The position numbers and the translations under genes are program-made. Source: Anastatus disparis (taxonomy: Eukaryota; Arthropoda; Insecta; Hymenoptera; Eupelmidae). Taken from it: a stretch of 64,000 nucleotides of DNA. Within the stretch, counting starts at the first letter, position 1, and each line of letters starts with the position of its first letter. This document shows, in pieces, positions 36,401 to 48,955 of this stretch. A model generated the notes under the pieces. The model saw only the letters and a list, made by a program, of their open reading frames with translations, made no database searches and was not told the origin of the DNA. The stretch lies in contig JAFFSR010000220.1 of assembly GCA_017163975.1 (NCBI GenBank), forward strand, positions 18,804,001 through 18,868,000. Reading direction: 5' to 3'.

Positions 36401-39400
36401 TAACGCGTAAGCGCGCTTCGTTACTCTCTTCGATACCTCGATGAAGGCAATTTTCCGGAGGAAAAGGTTTTTCCTTTTTTTTTCTTCCTTTTTTCGTTCA
36501 TTTTCTCTTTTTCTTTTTATGCTATCCCCAACGTGTGTTTTATCACAACGATGACGGTGTATGTCAACGGCCGAGTGCGCTTTTACGATCAAAAATTGCA
36601 TTCAGACGAAAAACTTTTCGTCCTGATGGCGTGTAAGAGAGAGAGAGAGTGAGAAATGCATCGGATATATACCATAGAGAGCAAAAGTATAACGCATACA
36701 CGCGCGTACAAGGATTGGAAATAAAGGAGCAAAAAAAAAAAATAGAAAGAAAAAGATTGGAAGAGAAAAGAGAGGAGAAGGGGAATGTATAAAGGCAACG
36801 ATCGACCTTTTGTCTCTTCTAGCTCGGACTTTGAGCGCGTAATTACTTCAGCGTGTGCAAGCATTTCAGTTCAAAAGTGGCGAATGCAAAAATTTTTTTC
36901 CTTTTTTTTTTTTCTATTTTTTATCATACTAACGTGCTCAGGGAGGCTTTTTATTTGTTTAAGGTTCGTTCGTTGCACATACGCGCATATACGCACGCAC
37001 CCACCCACACGTATGCATATGTATATATCTATATTTATATACACATAAAAGGTTCATGTGAACTTTGGAAAATATCTTGATGGCTTGGGGAAACGAAGGT
37101 ATGTGCCCGCTTGAATTTTCTAGGTAAAATTCAACGTTTGGAAATAGCTACGTTGAAAGCTATTGTTATTTTTTATTTGTTGTTTAAAAAACAAAAATAA
37201 ATGAAAGTTTTGTTGTTTTTAGAGTGTATATAAAAAAATTGCTTGGCCAATCTCTATGGAAATCCGTGGCACCTTCAATTTGCCATATAAAAGAATGTTT
37301 AAAATATTATAAAAAATATTTTATATATTTTTATTTTTAATCGTGCATTTGACTCGAGTAATTTGTTTGACTGAAACACTTTTATAATGAGTTAATTTAT
37401 GATAAAGGTTCCTCTGGCTTCACCTATTGGTAATTTTGAGACGTGTGAAAATTTTCTAATTATTTTTTTATCGGCAATCAGAATGTATCAATGTGAATAA
37501 TAAACCACTTATAATTTTAACATTTAAAATTCCATTAATTAAAAAAATAATTTGTAATATTATCAAACAGTTTATTAACAATTTTTTCAATGATAGAAAT
37601 ATGATTGTTTTAGAAAGAAAAATATTTTATAACCCATAATATTTCTTAGAATAAAGATATAAACAAATTTTCGTAAAAACGTAAATTAAAATAACAACTG
37701 TCGTTGGCATATGTAAAAATATTTTAATATTTCCATTTCAACTTTATCGCATAAAAAACACTGGCTCGTAAAACAGAAAAAGAGAAATAACATAACTCTT
37801 TATATTACTCTTATTTTTTTCTCCTTTTTTTCGTACATCAGAGTTGTTTTAATTATCGACAAGCCAGTAAAAGGAAAGCCAGGCAACAGAAGCGTTACCT
37901 TTTTTTTTTGTCTTTTTACCTTGACACCCAACGACAGATGATTGTTATGCAGCTAATTTATAATGGTCATCGTAAAACAGGATTTAACGTTATTTTCTAT
38001 CTCCCGACCAATGAAAATCTATATGTACGCTTGCATATATGCATCCAAAAGCCTATATAATAGTCTGCTTATATTAGCGTATAAGGCGTATGTAACTGGA
38101 GAAAGAGCGAGAGAGAGAGAGAAAGCAGTTACGGTTTTATAGTGTCTCTTGGGTATTAAAATTTTCACTGAATATCCCATTCCTCTACTTCTACCCCTTT
38201 CTATCTATCAAGATTCTCTTTTGCTTTACTTCTTCGTTTTTATTTGTCATTCGTTTTCTCGAAATTTTTTTTTTAACCAGATATTTTTAACATGCGTAGT
38301 TTGAGTTGGATCATGTCACAGGCAAATATATTTTTTACTTATTCCTTTTTTAATTTATGAATATTACTTAAACATATAATAAAAGTTCACTTCTAACTAA
38401 TGATCTTTTTCAGAAAAAATTGTTTTTTGTTTAAAAAAATTTTGAGAAAAAATTTTGTCTTTTGTTTTAAAAAATTAATGTATAATTATTTGAATATATT
38501 TTTCACGGAATTCCTTTTTATCCAATGATCAAACGAATTGTAAATTTAATTCTATAAGTAAACCATAATGTTTTTTTTTCTTTTTATATCAACTTTTATA
38601 TGATAAAGTTAGATATCCTTTTTTACAAAAAGATAAACTTTTGCAAAAGTAATCATACACTCATGATATCAAAAATTCCTAGTTCCTTTTTCATCATATA
38701 ATCAAGACTCTCTTTTTTAATAATACATATTTCATGCAAATAGTTATCGAACTTTCTCTCCTTCTTATTACCTAAGCAGTAAATTTATCTACATTAGTCT
38801 TTTACTTTCATGAACGAGAGAGAGCAACCCTCGTTTTTGCGGCTTATATATACTCACTTAATTTTCGACGATCAAGTGTGTTACTCTACAGACACACACA
38901 CACAGAGAGCCATACTATGGCTCTCATAAAAGAGTAGAATAGCCTTGGCGAGACCACGAATCGTCTCCGTCCGGTCCATCAGGGAATGGCGTCGATTGCC
39001 CACGTTCGACCATTCTACGGCGACAACTTCGTCAATTTGGCTACGGTTGAATGCCTCTCTTTTCCTTTACATTCTCAAGCTTCCAACTATTTTATACTCG
39101 CTCTCTCTTTCTCTCTTTTAGCCTCCTTTCTCTTTCTCTCAAAGAGGTTTCGTGTGCTTTACGAGTTTCAGGGAGAGCTCGTTGCAACATTCGCTAGGAA
39201 GAGAGTTGGACCGTGAGCACGGTCACGTGAGACTATTATACTTTTGCGTTGTAGCGTTGCCAATGACAGAGAGAAAGAGAGACTTCTTGTTTGGGGCTAA
39301 AAGTTCGTTAAGGTTCAATAGATAGCCAAGACTTTAATAGCTATTTTAAACGAATATCAAATAGAATCTTTTTTTTTGTCTTTGAAATATCAATGTTCTT

Positions 39401-39850
39401 AAATGCTTTATGAAAGAATAAATAATGCAAGATACAAGATTTGAAATTCTTTGTGTCATCATTTATATTGCAATTACATCCTATATAAAATTGTACCGAT
39501 CAAAGAGACTTTTTAAGTGATATTAGGAAATAAGTTTGAATCAATAACTTTTAAAATATGTATTGCTATTTCCTTTTTGCAGCTTTGAATTTTTGAAAAA
39601 TTTCAAAGGTCTACTGAAAATCCGCTTTACAGATTATGTATAGATTTCATATTGAGAACCTTATTCAAACAGAATCCAGTAATATATTTAAATTAAATCG
39701 TTTTTTATTTTAAAAATATTTATTTTTATCCAAAATTATCTTTAAATTTTATTATTATATAAAAGAATAATATAAAACAATAATACAAAAGAATAATATA
39801 AAAAAAAAAAATTGAATGAATTCACAAATCTCAAACATGCTGAAAATTTT
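33439..39850. other. Non-coding DNA with several GC-richer islands
   Basis: Islands at about 33780-34040, 34680-35330, 35740-37140, 37770-38260 and 38800-39300, with GA/CT runs, TATA tracts and CpG. The ORFs at 36132-37080 and 38986-39216 are low-complexity Phe/Ser products or lack splice context. Confidence 0.4.
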
Positions 39851-40039
39851 TTATTTTATTTAACGTCGCCATATTAATGCTATCATTCAGTTAGCGACGT
39901 AGGTTGTGTCATTGTGTTTGTAAACAAAGCACATGCAACATACAGTGGTGCTTGCATAAGTCAGATGAAAGCGGGATTTGAACTCGGAACCTCGAGATTA
40001 CGAATCCACCGCTCTACCGACTGAGCCACTGACGACCTC
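39851..40039 (-). mobile_element. tRNA-derived SINE, copy 6
   Basis: Tail TTATTTTATTTAACG on the plus strand, body GCACATGCAACATACAG, and head with GCTCTACCGACTGAGCCACTG, an intact box A on the minus strand. The body lacks a few bases around GATGCTAATTAGC. Confidence 0.87.
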
Positions 40040-42397
40040 TCTATTTCAATCTTCAAAATTCATAATTTTATTTATTTACTAGTCTATTTTGGTATACTCA
40101 TACATTGGCCTATTGTACTTGCAACTGATATTTAAAAATAAGAAATAAATAATAGTTTTTTTAATTAAATATATCAAATATCAGTATTATTTATTTAAAT
40201 TTACAAATAATTATTCTTAGGTAGTTACATTTTGACATTTTTAGTAAATAGTTACGAAATCCAAATAACATAAATTAAAATATTTATTAAAAATTAGTTA
40301 AAAAAATAATGTTTAAAAACTAAAATTTTATTTAAGAAATATAAAAGAAATTTAATCACATTAGCTGCAATTTATCCTATCTTAAAAGTTTCATAACTCG
40401 AATAACTTTTCTTTATTCGCATACATTTATTCTGATATATCTACTCATGAACCGAACTTCCGTGATTCTAAATTAATTAATCCATCTAACTTTTTTCCCG
40501 TACGGTGCCAGGCCTTTAAACTCTTAACTCTCAGATTTCATGCTTGGATATAAGTAATAATTAAGTCTGCTTATTTGACCGGTTTGCCGATCATCATTAA
40601 CGCCATTATCAAGAGTGAAATCACAAACGCAAAATCCAGCTGAAAAAAAAGGAGAAGAAAGGGGGGCAAGAGCTGAAATTGAAGCAACTTAGCCAGATAT
40701 TCGATGTAACCCTTATTTAACTTTAAAACGGCTAACCGACTAAAATATAATACGTTGGCCGTACGTACGTTAATCAGTCGTTTTTTTTCTTCTTCTTCTT
40801 ATTTCTTGCCGAATATGTGGATCGAGTTCAATCATCTTTTAAACACATAGGTTTTAAAATGAATTTTATCGAATATGGAAAGACGGAAGAAATCTTAAGG
40901 AAAAACGTTGATGCAAAAAAGAAGATAAAGGAAGTAAGTAAATTTAAATTTCTTGGAAACTTATTATACTGTTGATTAATGCAAGAAAGATTATTATTTA
41001 CGCAATTATGTACAATTATGTACTGTTAAGGCGGACTTCGCCGATTTTTAATAAAAATATAGAAAATTTAGTAAAAAATATTTAAGAAAAGTGTGAGTTA
41101 CAAGCTTTTTAAAGAAATTCGAGGTCATTGACCAAATTAAAGAGCAAAAATTCTAGAAATTTGGAAATGTAACATGGGTTCTTATAGAGAAAATAACACT
41201 TATACTTATAACTTGGTAATCAAAATATAGTTTTTAATGAATCAAAAATGAAATTATAGATTATTTCTTTGAAAATTTAAATTAATTATAAAAATAATAT
41301 GCTTTCGGTAAAAAAAATCCAAATTTAAAAAATTTACTAAGATTGTTATGAACAAAAAAAAATACAAGGAAGAAGTGTACATCAAATAAATGTCAGTTAT
41401 ATTAATACTCACTTCAGAATGATACATTACAAAGCATATGGCATATCACAAAAAGAACGATATTTTATCAGTTCTAAAAAGTTTATTTCTTCTCGTTTTA
41501 TAGAATTCTAAAACCTTTTTTTTCCGTCTTTTTTTTACATCGAACGAACTTATAAAGACTCACTTATCATCTCGTTTTTCCTCCTTATCAATCTTTGTAT
41601 TATCGACAAAATTTACTTTGTTTTTTTTAGTTCGAGTTTTCTTTGTTTTTGATTTTAAAAAGTTTTTCAGACTTACAAATGTACTGTGATCTATCAAACG
41701 TAAACTTTATTCCTCCTACTGATTTTTCATACCAAACTTATAATTTCAAATTTAAAAAAAAACTTCAGCTATCTAAAAGAATTCAAGAATGAAAATTTAA
41801 GATACAACTAAAATTCTACTATTTTACGTTAGATAAAATTTTTTAAACATTGAGTGTAACTGGAATAAAAATGAAAAAAAGCCCTTCTACTAATATTTGT
41901 AATGTTTTACGATGCAAGACACAAGAATGGTAGATTGAAAGTAGTAATAAAAACTATCCGCGCTAACATCGCATATATAACCCACAATCTTAAAATGTTG
42001 AAGAGTTTTAACAAGAGCAGTATAGCATAGTGGCACGAAGAAGAAGAAAAAAAAAATAAAAGTTTTTATAGGTTGTAAGATCAGACGACCATAGAAAGAA
42101 CAATATCCAATAAAGAGACAACGGCGAACAATAATAATAAAAAAAAAAATAGAATATAAATTTGAGATGCTAAGTGTATTTTACGCATCGATGCGCATGT
42201 ATGTATTGCGGTTTATCATTTTTAAGATGCACTGTAATAAAGTTATTCGATGAAATTGGAATAGTACTTGTAACTGGAATTAATCCGTAAGAAAAGTAAA
42301 AAAGAACATCACTGCTTTATGTTCTGGAGCACTTAATAATAAATATTTATAAATTAAAGAGAATACTAATTTATTGAAGTTATGTTTCTGTAGAATG

Positions 42398-42448
42398 GAT
42401 GATTCCTGATAATCTTTTTCGGAAAAAGATTTGTACTTTCGGGAATCA
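42398..42448. repeat. Near-perfect hairpin around AATCTTTTTCGGAAAAAGATT
   Basis: A 21-bp near-palindrome in the centre, with GATTCCTGA on the left and CGGGAATC on the right extending the stem. It may be a small foldback remnant. Confidence 0.5.
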
Positions 42449-42564
42449 CCAAAATAAAAACAATCAAAAAAAGGTTTTTAAAAATAGTTTGTAACGAACT
42501 GATATATCCTCAATCTCAATTATTTACTACACATAAATAAACACCTGAATCAGTTATAATAAAG

Positions 42565-42764
42565 AATAATTATTCATGCAATTTACTGAAATTTAATAAA
42601 CTTATACTTAAATAGTCCCTTATTTGATTAAAATAAATATTAAAATTAAGTAAATATTTATTTAAAATAAGTTTCTAAGCAAATGTTTACATTAATCAAA
42701 TAAATATTTGCTTACAGCTATTTAAGAATACGTTTATTAGATTTTAGTAAATTTTTTCTCAGTG
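42565..42764. mobile_element. Decayed foldback element related to the CACTGAG family
   Basis: The left arm 42581-42615 (ATTTACTGAAATTTAATAAA...) pairs with the right arm 42718-42752. Inner TATTTGATTAA and TTAATCAAATA also pair. The right end TTTTTTCTCAGTG matches the end of the element at 17961-18127; the left end is degraded. Confidence 0.6.
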
Positions 42765-43375
42765 TGTGAATTTTTTACCCTAAAGTGCACTGGCAGAATG
42801 ATTAAAAACAAAAATTTATAATTAGCGTAAATTATTAAATTTTTTTTTTAAATCTTATAAAAATATACAACTATAAATGAATTCATTATATTTTTTATTT
42901 AATATTATTCTTTATTTATATACGCTAAACTAATTTTACTATATTTTAAATAAATAAATTAACTCCAACTATTGTTGCGTTCAAAATTTCTCAGAATAGT
43001 TTAAATTGAAAGTAAAAGGATTTTGTGTGACAAAAAAAGTTAAAGTTGCAGCCACTAAACAGTATCACGAAATAAACCTTTGACCTCGTTAAAAATAGAA
43101 TAAAACACCGAAAATAAAGTTTGAAAAAAAAATAGCGAATGCCGAGAAAGGTTGAGTTATTTCTTTCAAAAAAAAAAAGAAAAGAAGAGAAGAGAAAGAA
43201 GAAAAAAAAAGTTCCGCAACATCATCTGGTTCGCACTATAAGAGACCAAGTAGTAAAAGCAGTAAAGGTAGAAGCTAAACAAGGATCTTGTTAGAAGGTA
43301 TATAACCCGTATATACACTACGGTGGCTTGTAAGTCTTCTCTTACGAAACATCCTGCGTGTATTTCCAGGGGCCA

Positions 43376-43408
43376 AAGTAGCAGCAGTAGCAGCAGTAAC
43401 AGCAGCAT
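43376..43408. repeat. Imperfect AGC/AGT trinucleotide run
   Basis: AGTAGCAGCAGTAGCAGCAG and similar. On the other strand it gives an artificial poly-Leu ORF, which I do not accept as a gene. Confidence 0.8.
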
Positions 43409-44535
43409 TGTTCTTAGACCGCGCGACCTTATGCGAAACTAAATACTCGGCATTCTATTGGATCCGATCGAAAGAGTTTAAAAAATAAAAAAAAAAGAGA
43501 AAAAAGTAAAGGATGAATAAAAATAAAAAAAAAGGAAAGCATTCTTAAGCGGATTTGAGTATCGCTCCATTGACTTTTAAAACGTAGAGTTTAGTTTCTC
43601 TGATATTCTTCAACAGTAACTTATATAGTAGTGGTAGCTGTGTTAAAAGGATAAATGTGAGAAAGTGCATTATGTAGAACAATGCTACTATTATTTCGGA
43701 TTTATTGGTAATGGATTGTATTAGATTTGGAACTAAGTAATTTTAATGCTTTTCTTTCAATTGGATTATGTAACGTTTTAGATGCTTTTTTTAAATCTTA
43801 TACAATTTGAATAAAACTATCTTCAAAATCTACTATAAGATTAACGTTTGCATTTTACAATTAAGGTAGTAAAAGTGTCTAATTATTCATAAGATTAGCA
43901 TTGTACCTACTATAAATGAGTAAAATTGAATTAAAATATCCATGCAAAATTCGTTACTAGGTTTATCCGTAATTCAAATGATAAATTTAAATTAGAAATT
44001 TTACATTTTTAACACAATATTATAATAATGAAGAAATAATTTTCAACATATAAAATTATTTTTATTCATCAAAAGTGTCTTTCTATCATTTTATCTTATA
44101 TTTAAAACAATGTTTATACGGAAATCTTTGAATATTTAAATTTAAATACAGATATTGTTAATAATTACAATTTTTTTTTCATACCGAAGCTCAAATAATG
44201 TAAAATTCAACATTGAAAATATTTTTTTGGTTAGCATTGATTAGTCTAGCTTTCATATTATTTTAACTGAAAGAGTAAAAAATGCAGATTATATTTGTTC
44301 TTGATTAGTAAAAAAGAAGGATTAGCATAAAATAAAATCACAAGAATAAGAAGAAGAATAAACGCAAGGTTTGCTTGGTATATTTTTTCGTTTAAGAAAA
44401 AAGTCGTATAACTTCGACTTTGTCCCTCTTATATATACGTATATAATAGAACTCTTTAACTTGAACGTTGGTATATCGCGAGCAAATAACAGCCGGAAAC
44501 AAAACAGACGGCCAAACAATGAGTCTCATATAGGA

Positions 44536-44548
44536 GGGGGGGGGGGGG
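44536..44548 (+). repeat. Run of 13 G
   Basis: An uninterrupted 13-G homopolymer, rare in this AT-rich window. Its length may be a sequencing or assembly artefact. Confidence 0.8.
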
Positions 44549-46868
44549 AAAGAAGAGTAAAGGGGCAAAACCTAAAGGCAATAAAATATGATAAACGTCA
44601 AGACCACTCTTCTCTCTTTTGTTCGGCTATGGTCCGTTAGCTCGACGATGTGCTGTGTAATGCAAGCTTGTGTATGTGTGCTCAGATTATATATATTATA
44701 TCTGTATTTATAACGAATGAATTCGACAATCGCACCCACCTTCGTAATACCTTTTTCGATTTATTGCATTGTTTACCTTTTTTTTTGCCCTACTTGCTGT
44801 ATGGTTGAATTAAATAAAAAAAAAAGAAATAATAAAGGATCAGATACTTGCATTGAGATAGGAATTATTGAATGCAATTAATTATGGCACGACTGGAGGT
44901 GTGATATTCATTTACAATCGAAATACCGTAATTAATAGCTCTTTCTCCGTTATATTAAAAATTTTTAATTTAATATATATTTTTTCAATACAGGAGAATG
45001 TCGATAATTAAAATTTATATCAATATTTCTATTTGTACATCGCACACTATATTTTTCGTATACAGGATGTTCCTGGTCATCCGCAATGCTCTTTTAAAAT
45101 AGGTAATTGATTGAAAAAAAGTATCTTAAAGTTAAAACATATACACTGAATTAGTAGTAACAGTTACAATTTTTTACTTAAACCGAAAATGAATTCTTTA
45201 ATCAAAAGATGTTTTTTTATCTGCATTTTCATTGCAGATTTAATAATTATAGACAAAATACAATTACCTTAAAATTACTTTCAAAATCGCTAAAATATTT
45301 TCTATATTTGATTTAAACCGAAAATGGGTCGTTTAGGTTAGGCGGAAAGTGCAAGTTGAGCAGAGAAAATATTCGTTGAATGTTATTTTTACTTTAAAAT
45401 GATTTTTAAAGTTTAACTTATTATGAATTGCGTAAATAACTTATAAAAACTTCAATAAAATGCTTTTTACACGAAATTGAACTTTTGTAGATGTTATTGT
45501 ATAAAGTTATTTTCAGCAGGAATCATTTTTTCAAACTTCTTATGAGCTTTCCAAATATTTCACACTGTGCTAAATTTTAAAGTCTTTTTTAATATCATAA
45601 TAATTTTTTCACATGATTTAAACTTACAATAAAAAAATATATTTTTTTTAATAAAAGTAATTACTGTTTGAATGATCCGCTTCTAGCTAAAATCCGAAGT
45701 TTAGAATATAAAAAGGTTATAATTATTTGCAAGAATTATTTACTTGTGCTTATAAGAGTTATGAGGTTTGTTAAAAATCCAACATTCACAGTCAAAATAC
45801 ATTCTCAAGAAAAATGTTTCTATTATATTTCGGTCCTTTTTCCATAGATTTAAGGTTTGCAATAAAAGTATTTATTTGTTATTTTAAAAAAATTAAGTGC
45901 CCATCAAAAAATCCATCTCTGGTTAAAACTTTAAAATACTTTTATAACTTGATTCAACAAATATTATTTTTAACATGAACAATTTAAATTTTTTATCACA
46001 AACAATCACTTCTGTTTTAAATGAACTGTATAGATGATCCAAAACATGTCTAAATTGATGGTTCAGTAATATAATGTGATAACTTGCCAATATTCCTTAG
46101 TATGTTTTATTTTGGCACGATAGAAGAAAGATTGTAGTTCCCAAAAAAACTTTTTGTACTAAAATTTTTATAAGCGACATTTTTAAACTATTGTCGCTAT
46201 GGGAATTTAATAATAGTTTAAAATTGAGCAAAAAATTTTTGAAATTTATTATTAAAACCTTTTTCATCATCCAATCGTCAATATAAGATATTGTACACTT
46301 TCTAGACTAGTAGTATGAAAATCGAAAATTTCTATTTCATGCCTGTTGTCAAATCTTAAATATGTTGTCTTCGAAAAAGTGTCGATTTATATATATATGT
46401 CCGTCTATGCACATCTGTTTCTACTTATCATTTATAATTTTTATTCTATATCCTTAACATTTTATGAATTAAACTTTCTTATCGACAATATTATATTAAA
46501 TCTAAAGTAGATAACTCAAACCAATGTTTAAAATCAATTTTTCAACCATGTTATATATATATAATAAAAAAAAATTGAAAAATTGAGCAATGAAAAAAAT
46601 TCCCTAATACTTCAGCGTAAAATAATGAGGCTAACCCCATAGCACTTGGGAAATAGCTCTAGCTCATCTCTCTTTATCTGCTAACCCGGCAGTAAATCTC
46701 AAAAGCAGCGATAGCAGTAGCGGGGCTATAGAGCCTTGGAAAACTATGTGCATGTGTGGAAGGCTAAAAGTTAACCCTTGGGAAAATCACTCATGCACTG
46801 GAGAGTATGTGTATCCTTTCTTGCACATTTTGCTACCAAGCTCACGTGCCGGATGTCCCGCGAATTCT

Positions 46869-46890
46869 AGAGAGAGAGAGAGAGAGAGAT
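46869..46890. repeat. (AG)n microsatellite
   Basis: About ten AG units. Confidence 0.85.
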
Positions 46891-48762
46891 AGTAAGAGAA
46901 GAAAATTTTGGCGCAGACGCGGGTTAGTTTGGGCCAAGAGTGCAAGCATGAGTCTTCCGTACTGACATTTTAAAAGGGTATGTAATTTACTCAGTTATCT
47001 TTTTTTTTTTTTATTTCATTGTTATCTTCATTTTGAAGAGTTAAACTTTAATGTTTATAGACTTTAAGGTTTAGTGATAAAATTATATAATCTAATAGTT
47101 AAATTTTTACTATTCACGTTACGTTGTAAAAAAAGTAAGAATAAATTAGCTCGTGAAATCGTCTTCATTTTGAGAAAATTAAAATTATCATACCACAAAA
47201 ATTTTCGTTAATTTTAAATAAAGTTAAAATAAAATTTTGTATCTTATTCAACGATAAATTCTCCATTAATGTTAAGTCACGTTATCCAAGACTTTTCAAT
47301 TTAAAGAAAAAATTAATAGCATCAGCAATCAAAGATCTAGTGATTTCTTTTTTTTTTTTTTACTCTATCTCTAAAATGTCCAAAGGGTCATTGTAAAACT
47401 AGAGTCGGTTTGCACGTACGAACGGAAAGAGTCAGGTAGGTTACGTACGCGGAACATAACGTACGAGGGTTGGAGCCTGGCCAGATACTATTTCACATTG
47501 GTGCAGCAACGCGGGGCCTTTCATAGTCTCTCTCTCTATCTCTCTTTTTTTTTGTCTATTACTCTCCTTTTCCTCTCTATCTATCTCTCTTTCATGGGCT
47601 TTCTTTCTCTTGGCTGACCAATGGAGCATAGGATAACCCAGCGACCGAGATCATCCGCTAGAAATATGCTTATGTCACGGTATCCACGGGTGTCCGCAAT
47701 CGCCAGTGAGATTACCACGCGTGACCTCGCACTCATATCTTTTTACTTTTAATTACCGAGAGATTCTGATGAGAATTTTTTTTAAATTCATAAGTTTTTA
47801 AAGTCTCGGAAAATATTTTTGAAAAATTTATAGATTTAATAAGAAGTTGGAAGGATAGTTAAATATTTTAAGGTAGCATTCTAATTCAGAAACACAATGA
47901 TTTTCATAGTTAAGTTATAAATAAACAATTCGAAATCACAATACAGATGATACAAAAACTTACTGTTTTGTACCTTATTAAATTTTGAGAAAATTTTACA
48001 AGAATGTTAAAAATTTTTTAAATCTGATAGAATCTATTTTATCAATGTAGTTATTATTTAAATTTTTGTAAATCAGCAGCTAGTTGGCACGTGTAATAAG
48101 TAACTAACATCTTATACACGATGTTGTATCAATTCATCTCCTCCTATATCTCTTATAAAATTGCATTTATTTCAGAGTTATGAGAAAAATATGAAAACTT
48201 TTGATCTAAACACAAATAAAAATTTTATTTTATTGTTATACGTTTTGTAGATCTGATTGAATAATCTCCTAAGATTATAAAATTTCTTCACATATCAATA
48301 AAAAAAGTTCTGCATTATAAAAAATAACGGCAATAGTATTTTACATTATAACAGTTTATTCTTATAATATAAAAAATACCATATTGTTTAAATCTTTGAA
48401 ATAATTTAAAAAATTTTAAAATTAAGATAGAAACTGTTACTCTTGTAAATTGCAGCAAAACCGGTGTTTCAGAGAAATTTTCAAAAGAAATGCCAACTTG
48501 GCGAATTTCCACAAAAGCAGTAATTTTCAACGACTATATCTTTAGTTCCACTTAAACGATTTGAACATTTATAAAAACAGACTTTCAACTTTTTTTTCCA
48601 AATAAAAATGTAACTTGAGCACTTTCCAACATTATTAACTGCATATTAGATAACGATTAAATATAATACAAAAAAATATTTTTACAAATTGTAATTTATC
48701 AGTTTTTTTATTAATAAAAACGTACATACTGCTATCAAAAATCAGTGACTTGCTTTTTTTTA

Positions 48763-48955
48763 AATTTTATTTAACGTCACTATACTTATGCTCTCATTGC
48801 GATGCTAATTAGCGACGGAGGTAGTCAGGGTGTTTGTGAAAAAAACACATGTAACATACAGTGGTGCTTGTACAAATCGGCCGAGAGCGGGATTCGAACT
48901 CGGGACCTGGAGATTACGAATCCATCACTCTGCCGACTGAGCCATTGACGACCTC
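48763..48955 (-). mobile_element. tRNA-derived SINE, copy 7
   Basis: Body and head match the family, including AATCGGCCGAGAGCGGGATT and CGACTGAGCCATTGACGACC. Box B is intact (GGATTCGAACTCG on the plus strand). Confidence 0.88.

Larger units (their letters stand above)
40040..48762. other. Non-coding DNA, mostly AT-rich
   Basis: Islands at about 40480-40800, 43140-43560, 46640-46980 and 47360-47740. The segment from about 45060 (starting near CAGGATGTTCCTGGTCATCC) to 46400 looks like it could be an old dispersed repeat, but I cannot confirm copies within this window. No gene seen. Confidence 0.4.

Noticed and set aside
37110..37130. AATTTTCTAG|GTAAAA as a ratchet point
   Set aside because: Short pyrimidine tract and weak donor at positions 5-6.
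43166..43408. Poly-Leu minus ORF resembling a signal peptide
   Set aside because: The leucine run is the reverse reading of an AGC/AGT microsatellite, and the rest is low complexity.
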